In this document: positions 1-9,870 of the stretch, piece by piece
How positions within the stretch are numbered: the stretch's first letter is position 1
Layout of the letters: each line of letters opens with the position of its first letter
Source: Acidobacteriota bacterium
Lineage (GTDB): Bacteria; Acidobacteriota; Blastocatellia; Pyrinomonadales; Pyrinomonadaceae
Length of the DNA: 32,350 bases
NCBI GenBank assembly: GCA_003222975.1
Contig: QHXN01000037.1
Location: 1-32,350 of the forward strand
Direction of reading: 5' to 3'
Program-made: the position numbers and the translations under genes
Notes under the pieces: model-generated
What the model was told of the DNA's origin: nothing
Database searches by the model: none
Seen by the model: only the letters and a program-made list of their open reading frames with translations

Positions 1-15
1 GTCACTCTCCTAAAT

Positions 16-50
16 GAGCAGCATGTGTTAAGATTTATCGCATGCTGCTC
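16..50. repeat. 10-bp inverted repeat across the recF start codon
   Basis: GAGCAGCATG at 16-25 is the exact reverse complement of CATGCTGCTC at 41-50, with a 15-nt AT-rich loop. The right arm contains the recF ATG (42-44). In mRNA the hairpin would bury the start codon, and no clear Shine-Dalgarno sequence precedes it. A role in limiting RecF synthesis is inference. Confidence 0.5.
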
Positions 51-1190
51 GAATCGGTTGAGGCTCACCAATTTAGGAATTTGAGCGGTGAAGTCTTTTG
101 GGGCCAGGGTCTCAACATAATTTTCGGCGAGAACGGACAGGGCAAGACGAGTTGGCTCGAAGCAATTTACCTCCTGGCTACCACCAAATCATTCCGCACG
201 CAACGGCCACAAGAAGCGATCCGTTTCGGGGAGAGTTTGGCAGTCGTCCGAGGGCGCGTGACACGAAGCCGCGACGTTCACAGAGACTTACAAGTCACCC
301 TTCAAGGCAACTCGAAATCACTTTCACTGAACGGAAAGAGTGAAACCGTCGCAAACTACCTGAGTCAACTGCACGTCGTCTCTTTTACGGCTGACGAACT
401 CGAAGTGGTGCGCGGAGGCCCTGACGCCCGCCGAAGGTTCTTAGACCGCGGCGTGGTCGCTCTACACCACAGCTACGTTCAGACCCTGGCCGACTACCAA
501 AGGGTCATCAAACAAAAAAATCGGCTGCTCCAGGACATTTCCAATTCGGGAACAAGTATTGATAACGCCAGAGAGCTGATCGAACCCTGGAACGAACAGA
601 TAACTTTATTAGGCTCGATCATTCACCGCGCACGCTGCGATTACGTCGAGCGATTGCAGCCAAGTCTCCAACGGCGGTTATTCGAGCGCGAGGATGTCAC
701 AATCCGTTATATGTCGACCCTGGAAGGTAAGGGTGACATTAACGATTATGAGTCTTTACTGAGAGAGCGTTTGGGCCTTCGTTTGCAGGCAGAACTTGCC
801 TCCGGCTATGCCCTAATTGGACCTCACCGGGATGACCTGGAAATCCTGCTCGACGGGCGCGACATGCGAGCATACGGAAGCTCCGGCCAGCAACGTAGTG
901 CGTTGATTTTACTTGATTTAGCGGCAATTTCAGTGTATCATCTATGGCACAATGAGTATCCACTTTTTCTTATGGATGATGTGGATGCGGAGTTGGATGA
1001 AAGGCGCATTGGCCGCTTACTTGAATACCTGAGGGGTCGCACACAAACGTTTGTTACAACCTCTAAAGGTGACCTCATCAAAGAATTTGCCAATAACGCA
1101 AAAGTGTTCGATGTGGGTGAGGGAGTGGCAGTTGATGTTTTAAGGAATGAGTCTGAAAAAACAGTCTTTACGTCTGTTAAGGGCATCTAA
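42..1190 (+). CDS. recF: DNA replication and repair protein RecF
   Basis: RecF is an SMC-like ATPase that binds single/double-strand DNA junctions and, with RecO and RecR, loads RecA at gaps. The 382 residues match the family length. A Walker A GENGQGKT lies at residues 29-36, an ABC signature-like SSGQQRS at about 280-286, and a Walker B (LFLMDD, about 308-313) near the C-terminus. The N-terminus MLLESVEAHQFRNL has the usual RecF pattern, which supports the ATG at 42, although no good Shine-Dalgarno is visible and the start lies in a hairpin. gyrB follows 59 nt downstream on the same strand, the classic recF-gyrB order of replication-origin neighbourhoods. The upstream gene (often dnaN) is outside the window. 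Confidence 0.97.
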   Translation: MLLESVEAHQFRNLSGEVFWGQGLNIIFGENGQGKTSWLEAIYLLATTKSFRTQRPQEAIRFGESLAVVRGRVTRSRDVHRDLQVTLQGNSKSLSLNGKSETVANYLSQLHVVSFTADELEVVRGGPDARRRFLDRGVVALHHSYVQTLADYQRVIKQKNRLLQDISNSGTSIDNARELIEPWNEQITLLGSIIHRARCDYVERLQPSLQRRLFEREDVTIRYMSTLEGKGDINDYESLLRERLGLRLQAELASGYALIGPHRDDLEILLDGRDMRAYGSSGQQRSALILLDLAAISVYHLWHNEYPLFLMDDVDAELDERRIGRLLEYLRGRTQTFVTTSKGDLIKEFANNAKVFDVGEGVAVDVLRNESEKTVFTSVKGI

Positions 1191-1240
1191 AGTTTCTTAA
1201 TTGGCGACAGGGCCGTTACACTTTTCTTAATCCAGACTAG

Positions 1241-3721
<2,481 letters not shown>

Positions 3722-3812
3722 ATTGTTTTGCGTAAAACAAGGGTAAGAGAGAGAAATAAATATTTCGGTTCCTTGGCAGGGTCGGGCTGCGGCGAATGAC
3801 TTGCCCTAACTT

Positions 3813-3841
3813 TTGACACGCTTCACCCGTCTGTGTAAAAT
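3813..3841 (+). promoter_or_regulatory. Strong sigma70-type promoter
   Basis: A perfect TTGACA (3813-3818), a 17-nt spacer and TAAAAT (3836-3841) form the best promoter match noticed in the window. It points toward the + strand, where no protein gene follows before convergent minus-strand genes begin. The predicted start is about 3845-3849. Confidence 0.7.
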
Positions 3842-3844
3842 GAA

Positions 3845-3906
3845 GTCCCTTTCCTCCTGTAGATGTTGCCCGCTGCATACGAGAGAAGTATGCAGCGGAA
3901 TTTTTT
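3845..3906 (+). ncRNA. Candidate small RNA (about 60 nt) with anti-Shine-Dalgarno-like tract
   Basis: A promoter ending at 3841 and an intrinsic terminator ending at 3906 bracket about 60 nt with no open reading frame of note. The unpaired 5' half carries TTTCCTCCT (3850-3858), the complement of a full Shine-Dalgarno (AGGAGGAAA). The 3' half is an 11-bp perfect stem with a T6 tract. This is the layout of a trans-acting sRNA that pairs with ribosome binding sites, but the assignment is inference. No known RNA family was recognised. An alternative is a short leader left from a lost gene. Confidence 0.5.
3870..3906 (+). terminator. Intrinsic terminator
   Basis: CCGCTGCATAC (3870-3880) pairs perfectly with GTATGCAGCGG (3888-3898) across a 7-nt loop and is followed by AATTTTTT (3899-3906). 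On the other strand there is no T-tract, so it works in the + direction only. It can end both the candidate sRNA and read-through from gyrB. Confidence 0.85.
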
Positions 3907-4061
3907 CTGAAAGTTGAAGTATTCCTGAAATAATCTTCAGTTTTCTTATCTCACCTCATTCAAAAGAGATGAATCTACTATTCGTCTGGATCAATACGGA
4001 GCTTTTCATTTCGTTGAAGTTTACCGTTGTTCAGCCTACTGGTCGTTGGCCTAGACCATGC

Positions 4062-4676
4062 TTACTCGTTGAAGCGGCGGGCGCGGAAGCGAAATAGTTT
4101 AAGGGATTCGTTTGGCGCGATCCCGGCTTTGCGGGCGGCGGTGTGAACTTGCTGACTTGCCGTTTTAATGCCTTCTATGGCGGGGAGCAATAGTCCGCGT
4201 CTTAGACCGAAATGATCCATAACGATCACACCGAACGTTGCGGGGTCTAAGTCCTCAAGTTGAGTCGGCTCGGGCCAGTCGAGAACATCAACTGAGTAAC
4301 GCAAAAACGGTAATTCGTCAGGGGAGACGGGCTGGAAGCGGGGATCGCGAATTGCGGCGTTAATAGCGTTAGCGATGATTTCTTCCGCGAGCATATTTTT
4401 TTCAGGCTCAATCGTGCCGATGCAGCCTCTAAGTTCTCGTTTAATCGTTTTGATGGAAACAAAGCACGCCGACCTCTGAGCGAGTAGAGACGGCGTGGGA
4501 ATCGGCGTCGGCTCGACAATCCGCCGCTCCGAGACGAAGGTTTCGACTGCGCGGCGCGCCAGCGCGGGCAGTTCGCTCCCGTCGGTGGGTTGAGGAAAAG
4601 CCGACGCTTCGCCGCGGCCCGAAGGCGTCGAAGCGGGTTCGCCGGTAAGTTTATTTCGTCCGACCTTTGCACTCAT
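4062..4676 (-). CDS. AMMECR1-domain protein (AmmeMemoRadiSam system protein A)
   Basis: The 204 residues hold an AMMECR1 domain from about residue 35 to the end, with the family motif LRGCIGT near 82-88 and a following AAIRDPRF segment. The biochemical role of AMMECR1 proteins is not firmly established. In bacteria they commonly sit beside or fused to a LigB/MEMO-type protein and a radical SAM enzyme. Here the ATG overlaps the stop of the upstream LigB/MEMO gene by four bases (ATGA), so the pair is translationally coupled. The first 30 or so residues are a low-complexity extension. No radical SAM gene is present in the window. Confidence 0.88.
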   Translation of the reverse strand: MSAKVGRNKLTGEPASTPSGRGEASAFPQPTDGSELPALARRAVETFVSERRIVEPTPIPTPSLLAQRSACFVSIKTIKRELRGCIGTIEPEKNMLAEEIIANAINAAIRDPRFQPVSPDELPFLRYSVDVLDWPEPTQLEDLDPATFGVIVMDHFGLRRGLLLPAIEGIKTASQQVHTAARKAGIAPNESLKLFRFRARRFNE

Positions 4677-5491
4677 TGGTTCGACAGATTCGAGCAGGCG
4701 AACTGTGCCACAAGGTAGCCGACGCCGAACGGCGCTTCGTAGTGCAGCACTTCAAAACCCGGCTCGCTGCCGGCAAAGACGCCGAAGGCGACGAGCATCG
4801 AGCGATAGCCGCACTCTCCGGCAAGCCGCCGAAGTCCCTGGTCAATGTTAACGACACGTTGGAGTAAACTTGCGCGAATCGCTTCGACCACCTCCTCGTC
4901 GAAGCGGTGGGCGTCCGGGTGAAAGCCTGCCGGCGCGCCGGGCGTGAGGCGGTGGCTCAAGTCGCCGCTGGCGATGAAGGCCACGGGACGCCCGACCTTT
5001 TCGACGGCCCGCCTGATACACCTCCCGAAGCGGACGTGATCTTCGTTAGAGAGAAAACTGTAACCGAGGGCGACGACGCGACCGCGCCAGCCGTTGCGCA
5101 GGAGGAAGTAGAGCGGGACGGCTGTGCCGTGGTCTAAACCGCATGCTCTCAGCCTGACGACGGAGTAGCCTCCGCCGTCTGCCGCCTCTTCGATGGCATC
5201 GAGCAGCTCGTCATCGAGCGGCGCTTCGACGGTTGCCTGCGGAGCGCGGAAATTGGCAAAATCGCCGCGCAGCCGCGGCCCGTCGTAAGCCACGAAGGCG
5301 CGCTCCTCAAGCGGCGCGTGCGGCGAGATAAGGACGACCGTCTCCGCGCCGCACGCTTTGACGCGCCCGGCAAGGTCGCGCATGGCGTCTATCGAGGCAC
5401 ACACCTCGTCCGCCATCGCGCCGCCGACTTCGGGAACCATGACCGGCGGATGCGGAGCGATGCCGACGAAGACAAGAGGGCTTTCGTTCAT
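4673..5491 (-). CDS. LigB/MEMO-type class III extradiol dioxygenase-like protein
   Basis: A 272-residue protein of the LigB (class III extradiol dioxygenase)/MEMO superfamily. Conserved histidine-rich motifs are IAPHPPVMVPEVGG (H14), LISPHAP (H58), LDHGTAVPLYFL (D120-H121) and ASGDLSHRL (H180). These match the metal-site pattern of the superfamily. Members paired with AMMECR1 are usually not aromatic-ring dioxygenases, and their substrate is unknown. In several bacteria the two domains are one polypeptide; here they are separate, overlapping genes. An extended -10 promoter lies about 130 nt upstream. Confidence 0.85.
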   Translation of the reverse strand: MNESPLVFVGIAPHPPVMVPEVGGAMADEVCASIDAMRDLAGRVKACGAETVVLISPHAPLEERAFVAYDGPRLRGDFANFRAPQATVEAPLDDELLDAIEEAADGGGYSVVRLRACGLDHGTAVPLYFLLRNGWRGRVVALGYSFLSNEDHVRFGRCIRRAVEKVGRPVAFIASGDLSHRLTPGAPAGFHPDAHRFDEEVVEAIRASLLQRVVNIDQGLRRLAGECGYRSMLVAFGVFAGSEPGFEVLHYEAPFGVGYLVAQFACSNLSNQ

Positions 5492-5618
5492 GATCCTCAG
5501 CTCTGGCCGCGGCGAGGTTGCGTTCTTCCCGCCCAGGGTCGAAACTCGAAAGGGGAAACGCGCGCCATTCTCCGGGCGCGACCTGAAAATTACTCGTTAC
5601 TTGTAGGGGTTTGGAAAG

Positions 5619-5646
5619 ATTCTAGCACAACTGATTAACCCTGCAA
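5619..5646 (-). promoter_or_regulatory. Putative promoter of the LigB/MEMO-AMMECR1 operon
   Basis: Read on the minus strand: TTGCAG (5646-5641), a 16-nt spacer and TAGAAT (5624-5619) preceded by TG, an extended -10. Transcription would leave a leader of about 120 nt before the ATG at 5491. Confidence 0.5.
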
Positions 5647-5662
5647 GCTCGAAGCGGCGACG

Positions 5663-5757
5663 TTTGAAGAAAAGTATTTGAAGGGGCAGAGACGAAAAGT
5701 GTTTGAAGACGCGGGCGCGGCGTGTGTTTGAAGACGCGCGCGGCGGTCGGTTGAAGA
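5663..5757. repeat. Reiterated TTTGAAG motif upstream of the flavoprotein gene
   Basis: TTTGAAG(A) occurs at 5663, 5677, 5702 and 5727, with a further TTGAAGA at 5751. The last three are about 25 bp apart and embedded in similar GTGTTTGAAGACGCG context. They end just before the chosen start codon. They may be a duplicated operator or simple sequence amplification. Confidence 0.45.
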
Positions 5758-5765
5758 GAGGCATT

Positions 5766-6989
5766 GTGAGCGACGGCGAAAGTTTCGACGTGTTGATTAT
5801 CGGCGCGGGGCCGGCTGGCTCGTTCGCGGCTGAGAGGGTCGCGCGCGGCGGGGCGCGTGTCGCACTGTTCGACGGGAGGCCCGCGCGCGAGGCGAAGGCG
5901 TGCGGCGGCGGTGTCACGTCGAAGGCGCTGAAGGCTTGGCCGTTCCTGCTCGAAGCGGGGGGGCGAACCGTCGGCGAGGTCGAGTTGATGTCTCCCGCGG
6001 GCGCGAGCGTCCGGCTCAAGCTCGCCGAGCCTTTCGCCATCTACTCGCGCCGCGCGCTCGACTCACACCTGCGCGAGCGCGCACGCAGCGCCGGAGCGCA
6101 GATTTTCGACCGACGCGTCTCGGCCTCCGCGGAGAAGGATGCGGAAGGGCGTTGGGTCGTCCGCGCGAAGGGCGGGGGCGAGTGGCGCGGTCGCGTGCTG
6201 GTCGCGGCGGACGGGGCGAACAGCGCGGTCGCGCGCAGGCTCGCCGGCGCGCTGCCGAACGCGGACATGGAAGTTGCCTTCGGCTACCGCACGCCTCTGG
6301 ACGAAGCGGACGACGCGCCGACGGTCATCGCCTTCCTGCCCGGCTGGGCGGGTTACGCGTGGGCATTCCCGCGGCTCGACCACATCTCGTTCGGCATCGC
6401 CACCATGCAGGACAAGTTCGACCACAAGGCGCTCGACCGGATGCTCTGGGACTTCATGGTTAAATACTATCGCGCGCGCGAAGACGGCGGCGCGTCGCGC
6501 GGAAAAGTTAACGGCGTTCGTGACGGCGCGGACGCACGCGGAGTCGAAGAGCGACTGCGCCTGACGGCGGAGCGTTACGCGGCGCGGATACCGGGCCTCG
6601 CGCCGGAGAGTTTCGACAGGCGGCGCGCGGCAGGCGCGGACTGGGCGCTGCTCGGCGACGCGGCGGGCTTCGCAGACCCCGTGACGGGCGAAGGGATTTA
6701 CTACGCGCTGCGCTCGTCGGAGCTTTTCGCCGAAGCCTTCCTCGCGGGCGACGTGTCGGCTTATGAAATGAGGTGGCGCGCCGACTTCGGGCGCGAGCTG
6801 CGGCGCGCGTCGCAGATGCGTCGGAGGTTCTACGGCGAGTTCTTCGGCGGCGCGTTCACGGACAGGATGATAAAGTTCGCGCGCGTCCACTCCGGCGTCC
6901 GGCGCACGCTGCGCGAACTGGTCGCGGGCGACCAAGGCTACCTCGACCTCAAGCGCACGCTCGCGCGCCGCGCCTTCCGACCTTTCTGA
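5766..6989 (+). CDS. Geranylgeranyl reductase family FAD-dependent oxidoreductase
   Basis: A 407-residue flavoprotein of the geranylgeranyl reductase/FixC-like superfamily, which reduces isoprenoid double bonds or related substrates. The N-terminal dinucleotide-binding motif is GAGPAG (residues 13-18), followed by the acidic end of the second strand. The family CGGG segment is near 49, and the second FAD motif LLGDAAGFADPVTGEGI is in the C-terminal half. I chose GTG at 5766 because AAGAGAGG lies 4 nt upstream and the Rossmann motif then starts at the usual distance. An upstream in-frame TTG at 5703 would add 21 Arg-rich residues coded by the TTTGAAG repeats. It stands alone on the + strand with convergent genes after it. 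Substrate is not predictable; menaquinone side chain or lipid are options. Confidence 0.82.
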   Translation: MSDGESFDVLIIGAGPAGSFAAERVARGGARVALFDGRPAREAKACGGGVTSKALKAWPFLLEAGGRTVGEVELMSPAGASVRLKLAEPFAIYSRRALDSHLRERARSAGAQIFDRRVSASAEKDAEGRWVVRAKGGGEWRGRVLVAADGANSAVARRLAGALPNADMEVAFGYRTPLDEADDAPTVIAFLPGWAGYAWAFPRLDHISFGIATMQDKFDHKALDRMLWDFMVKYYRAREDGGASRGKVNGVRDGADARGVEERLRLTAERYAARIPGLAPESFDRRRAAGADWALLGDAAGFADPVTGEGIYYALRSSELFAEAFLAGDVSAYEMRWRADFGRELRRASQMRRRFYGEFFGGAFTDRMIKFARVHSGVRRTLRELVAGDQGYLDLKRTLARRAFRPF

Positions 6990-7014
6990 ATCCGGTTAAA
7001 GAGAATCACGAATC

Positions 7015-7030
7015 GCCCCGAAGTCGGGGC
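7015..7030. terminator. Short GC hairpin between convergent genes
   Basis: GCCCCG (7015-7020) pairs with CGGGGC (7025-7030) around AAGT. It lies 25 nt after the flavoprotein stop and touches the stop of the convergent gene. There is almost no T-tract, so terminator function is weakly supported. Confidence 0.35.
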
Positions 7031-7031
7031 T

Positions 7032-7319
7032 TCAGTCGGCGACCTGATCGTCAAGACCGAGCAGGAGCGTGCGGGCGCGTTCGAGCGAGGCGGCGTTAAC
7101 GAGGACGAGATCAAGGATGTCGCGCGTCTCGCCGTCGGGCGTGTTGCTGCTGGCGAGCGCGTTCAGAAGCTTCGGCACTTCGCGGAGGCCCTGCATGACG
7201 TAGAGCGCGGCGCGCTCGGCCTCGATCTCTTCGCGACCCTCGACGGCGAGCACGCGCGCGAGGTGGCGGCGCATGCTCTCGAAGAGGTCGTACTCCAGAC
7301 TCGATTCCCAGAAACTCAT
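7032..7319 (-). CDS. Small unknown protein, last gene of the hydrolase/thioesterase operon
   Basis: A 95-residue, mostly alpha-helical acidic protein (MSFWESSLEYDLFESMRR at the N-terminus) with no family I recognise. The ATG at 7319 is preferred over upstream in-frame codons because GGGAGGG lies 8 nt before it and the upstream extension would run toward the neighbouring gene. It follows the thioesterase gene by 46 nt, so co-transcription is likely. It contains no cysteine, signal peptide or membrane segment, so it is probably cytoplasmic. Confidence 0.65.
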   Translation of the reverse strand: MSFWESSLEYDLFESMRRHLARVLAVEGREEIEAERAALYVMQGLREVPKLLNALASSNTPDGETRDILDLVLVNAASLERARTLLLGLDDQVAD

Positions 7320-7365
7320 GGTCAGACCCTCCCGTTGATAAACGGACGCGTGAGAGGTTTGTATC

Positions 7366-7830
7366 TCACCGGGCGGCAACTTCCGTCGCGTCGCTGCCGG
7401 TCAGGTCGGGGCGGGTGTAGCGCGCGAGGCCGCGCTTCAATTCTTCGGGCACAGGCACGGACTCGAAGGTCGAGCGGCGCACGGCGACGAGGACGAAGTG
7501 TGCGTCGGCGACCATCTCCTCCTCGCCCTTGCGCCGCACCTCGAAGTCGAGCCTGAGCGACTTGCGCCCGACGCGCCCGACGTAGGCGCAGACTTCGAGC
7601 AGGTCGTCGAGTTGGGCGGCGCGTCGGAAGTCGCATTCGAGGTGCGCGCGCGGAAGCCAGATGTCCAGCTCGTCGAACACCACGCCGTAGGCGAGGCCGG
7701 CGGCGCGGAACAACTCGGTCTCGGCGAACTCAAAGAAGCGGATGTATGCGCCGTAGAAGATTATCCGCGCGGCGTCAACGTCGCCCCAGCGGACGCGCTC
7801 CTCGATGCAGAACTTCCAAGGCTCGTTCAC
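7366..7830 (-). CDS. YbgC/4-hydroxybenzoyl-CoA thioesterase family acyl-CoA thioesterase
   Basis: A 154-residue single hotdog-fold protein. The N-terminal motif RWGDVDAARIIFYGAYIRFF matches the YbgC/4HBT signature, and D19 aligns with the catalytic aspartate of YbgC. A long helix (FFEFAETELFRAAG) and beta strands (DLLEVCAYVGRVGRKS) complete the fold. It hydrolyses acyl- or aryl-CoA thioesters; the substrate cannot be told. It starts 12 nt after the alpha/beta hydrolase stop, so the two are almost certainly one operon. Confidence 0.85.
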   Translation of the reverse strand: MNEPWKFCIEERVRWGDVDAARIIFYGAYIRFFEFAETELFRAAGLAYGVVFDELDIWLPRAHLECDFRRAAQLDDLLEVCAYVGRVGRKSLRLDFEVRRKGEEEMVADAHFVLVAVRRSTFESVPVPEELKRGLARYTRPDLTGSDATEVAAR

Positions 7831-7842
7831 GACGAAAATTCC

Positions 7843-8637
7843 TCAAGTCGGCAGGCCGCCTAAAAACTCTGCGAGCGCGCGGTTGAACTCGCCGGGCCGC
7901 TCGACGTTCGAGACGTGCCCCGCGCCCTCGATCTTCACCAGTCGCGAGCCTTTAATCTTCGCGTTCATCGCTTCGGAGTCCGAAGGAGGCGTTACCGCGT
8001 CTTCACTCCCGACGAGAATCAAAGTCGGAACGCCGATACCGGGCAGCAAGTCCGTCTGATCCCGGCGCACGGCCATGCCGCGCAGCGCGGCGGCAGCCCC
8101 TTGCGGGTTCGTGCCGAGGATCATCTCGCGCACGCGCGCAACCACCTCCGGCCTCTGCACGCGCGTCGCGTGCGCGAGCAGCTTCGGCAGCATCGCGTCG
8201 GCGATTGGTTCCATGCCGTCCGCGAGAGCGCGCCGCGCCGTCTCCTCGCGCGTGCGGCGCGCCTCGTCCGTGTCGGCTTGCGGGCGTGTGTCGGCGAAGA
8301 TGAGCGCGCCGACGCGCTCCGGGTGCGCGCGCAGGAAGGCCAGGGCCACGTAGCCTCCCATCGAAAGACCGCCGACGACCGCGCGCCCGACGCCCAGCTC
8401 GTCGAGCAGCGCGGCCAGGTCTTCGGCCATCTCCTCCATCGTCGCAAGCTCGGCGACGACAGTCGTCTCGCCGTGGCCGCGCAGGTCGGGCGTGATGACG
8501 CGGCACGTCGCGCTCAAGCTCTCAACCTGCTCGCGCCACAGCGAGCGGTTGAAGGGGAAGCCGTGGAGCAGGACGACGGGTCTGCCGCGCCCCGCGTCTT
8601 CGTAAGCGATCTCGATCCCGCGCGTGACCTTCCTCAT
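7843..8637 (-). CDS. Alpha/beta hydrolase
   Basis: A 264-residue alpha/beta-hydrolase fold protein. The oxyanion segment HGFPFN is at 25-30, the nucleophile elbow GLSMGG puts Ser at 92, the acid is Asp213 in GSEDAVTP, and the base is His241 in GAGHVSNVE. The sequence resembles 3-oxoadipate enol-lactonase/carboxylesterase-type members, but the neighbours include no beta-ketoadipate genes, so only the family is assigned. A signal peptide is absent, indicating a cytoplasmic enzyme. A putative promoter lies about 45-75 nt upstream, and the thioesterase gene follows closely. Confidence 0.88.
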   Translation of the reverse strand: MRKVTRGIEIAYEDAGRGRPVVLLHGFPFNRSLWREQVESLSATCRVITPDLRGHGETTVVAELATMEEMAEDLAALLDELGVGRAVVGGLSMGGYVALAFLRAHPERVGALIFADTRPQADTDEARRTREETARRALADGMEPIADAMLPKLLAHATRVQRPEVVARVREMILGTNPQGAAAALRGMAVRRDQTDLLPGIGVPTLILVGSEDAVTPPSDSEAMNAKIKGSRLVKIEGAGHVSNVERPGEFNRALAEFLGGLPT

Positions 8638-8681
8638 ACCTTACCCGCGAAGTTTGTGCTCGTGTTTGGCTGCCTGACGAC

Positions 8682-8711
8682 ATGATAGACCCAAGCCGCG
8701 AAATGTGTAAG
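8682..8711 (-). promoter_or_regulatory. Possible promoter of the hydrolase-thioesterase operon
   Basis: On the minus strand, CTTACA (8711-8706), an 18-nt spacer and TATCAT (8687-8682) lie in the 98-nt gap after the glycosyltransferase gene. The -35 matches four of six consensus bases. Confidence 0.35.
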
Positions 8712-8735
8712 GGGAATGTTTAAGAGTGCGGCCCG

Positions 8736-9854
8736 CTATCTGAGTCCCAAAGCTTCGGCGTAAACGCGCTCGGTCGCCTCGATCATGCGTCCGAGGCCGA
8801 AGCGCGCGCGTGCGGACTCGCGCGCGCGCGCGCCGAGAGCGAGGCGGCGCGGCCCGTCTTGGAGCAGCGAGATTACTGCCGCGGCCAACGCCTGCGCGTC
8901 GCCGATTGGTACTATCAGGCCCGTGAGTCCGTCGGCGACTATCTCGCGCGCGCCCTCGGTCGCCGTCGCGACGACGGGCACGCCGCAGGCCGACGCCTCG
9001 GCCATCGCCATGCCGAAGGACTCCGTGCGCGAGGCCGAGACGAGAACGTCGAGCGACGCCAGCACGTCGGCCACGTCGTCGCGTCGTCCCAGCAAACGCA
9101 CCTGTTTCGTCAATCCGAGTTCCGCGACCAGCTTCTCGATTCGCGCGCGGTTCTCGCCCGCGCGCGATGCGTCCTCGCCGACGATGACGAACTCGACACC
9201 CTCGCCTTCACCGAATCGCGCGGCGATGACGGCGGCGGCGCGCACGAAGTCCTCCTGCCCCTTCACCTCGCTCAGCTCGCCGACGATGCCGACGCGCAGC
9301 GGCACGCGAGACTGCGCACGCGCGCGCGACTCGCGCTCGAAGCGTGCGCGGGCTTCGTCGAAGCGGCGGAGGTCAACGGCGTTCGTGACGACGCGAATTT
9401 TGTCGGCGGGGAAAATCTGTTGCGCGCGGAGCAAGCGGGCGACCGTCTCGGAGACGGCGATGACGCGCGCGACGTTTGCGAGCGCGCGGCGGTGAATCCG
9501 CCCCAGCGGGAAGAGGACGTGGCGAGTGATGACGAGGCGCGCGCGCGGCGCGAGACGCGCGGCGAGGGCGGCGGGCGGGTAGTCGCGCGCGACGTGCGCG
9601 TGGATGATTTCGATTTCGTGATTGCGGGCGAGGCGCGCGAGGCGCGCGGCGCTGGTGAGGTCGAGCGCGCCCAGCAGCGGGAGCGTGAAGACGCTGCGCG
9701 GCGGAATCGGGTCGAGTTTATCGCGCAGCGGCGACGAAGGGGGGAGCGCGGCGAAAACTTCGTGGCCGCGCTCCGAGAGGCCGCGCGCGAGGTCGGCGAG
9801 GTGTCTTTCGCCCCCGCCGAAGGCGCGCGCCGAACTGACTTGGAGGATTTTCAA
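8736..9854 (-). CDS. Glycosyltransferase family 4 (GT-B fold)
   Basis: A 372-residue retaining GT-B glycosyltransferase. The N-terminal domain carries the Gly-rich GGGERHLADLARGL segment. The C-terminal domain carries VGELSEVKGQEDF and the EX7E motif (E278 and E286 in TESFGMAMAEA), followed by CGVPVVAT and EIVADGLTGLIV. Such enzymes build lipopolysaccharide, exopolysaccharide or glycolipids at the inner membrane face from nucleotide sugars. It starts 16 nt after the HAD phosphatase stop, suggesting a two-gene operon. The coding sequence is very rich in alternating CG runs (for example about 8818-8832). Acceptor and donor sugars are not predictable. Confidence 0.9.
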   Translation of the reverse strand: MKILQVSSARAFGGGERHLADLARGLSERGHEVFAALPPSSPLRDKLDPIPPRSVFTLPLLGALDLTSAARLARLARNHEIEIIHAHVARDYPPAALAARLAPRARLVITRHVLFPLGRIHRRALANVARVIAVSETVARLLRAQQIFPADKIRVVTNAVDLRRFDEARARFERESRARAQSRVPLRVGIVGELSEVKGQEDFVRAAAVIAARFGEGEGVEFVIVGEDASRAGENRARIEKLVAELGLTKQVRLLGRRDDVADVLASLDVLVSASRTESFGMAMAEASACGVPVVATATEGAREIVADGLTGLIVPIGDAQALAAAVISLLQDGPRRLALGARARESARARFGLGRMIEATERVYAEALGLR

Positions 9855-9870
9855 CGGTTCGTCTTAAGTG

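Larger units (their letters stand above)
3722..4061. other. Intergenic region between convergent gyrB and AMMECR1 genes
   Basis: No protein gene is supported in these 340 bases. Just after the gyrB stop there is a small AT-rich inverted repeat, TTGTTTT (3723-3729) with AAAACAA (3734-3740), lacking a T-tract. The middle holds a sigma70-like promoter and an intrinsic terminator, listed separately. Nothing recognisable is seen from 3907 to 4061. Confidence 0.6.

Noticed and set aside
3723-3740. TTGTTTT/AAAACAA dyad right after gyrB as a terminator
   Set aside because: The stem is A/T only and lacks a following T-tract; the hairpin at 3870-3906 is far stronger.
8818-8832. Alternating CG run
   Set aside because: It falls within glycosyltransferase codons for Ala-Arg repeats and is explained by GC-rich codon use.
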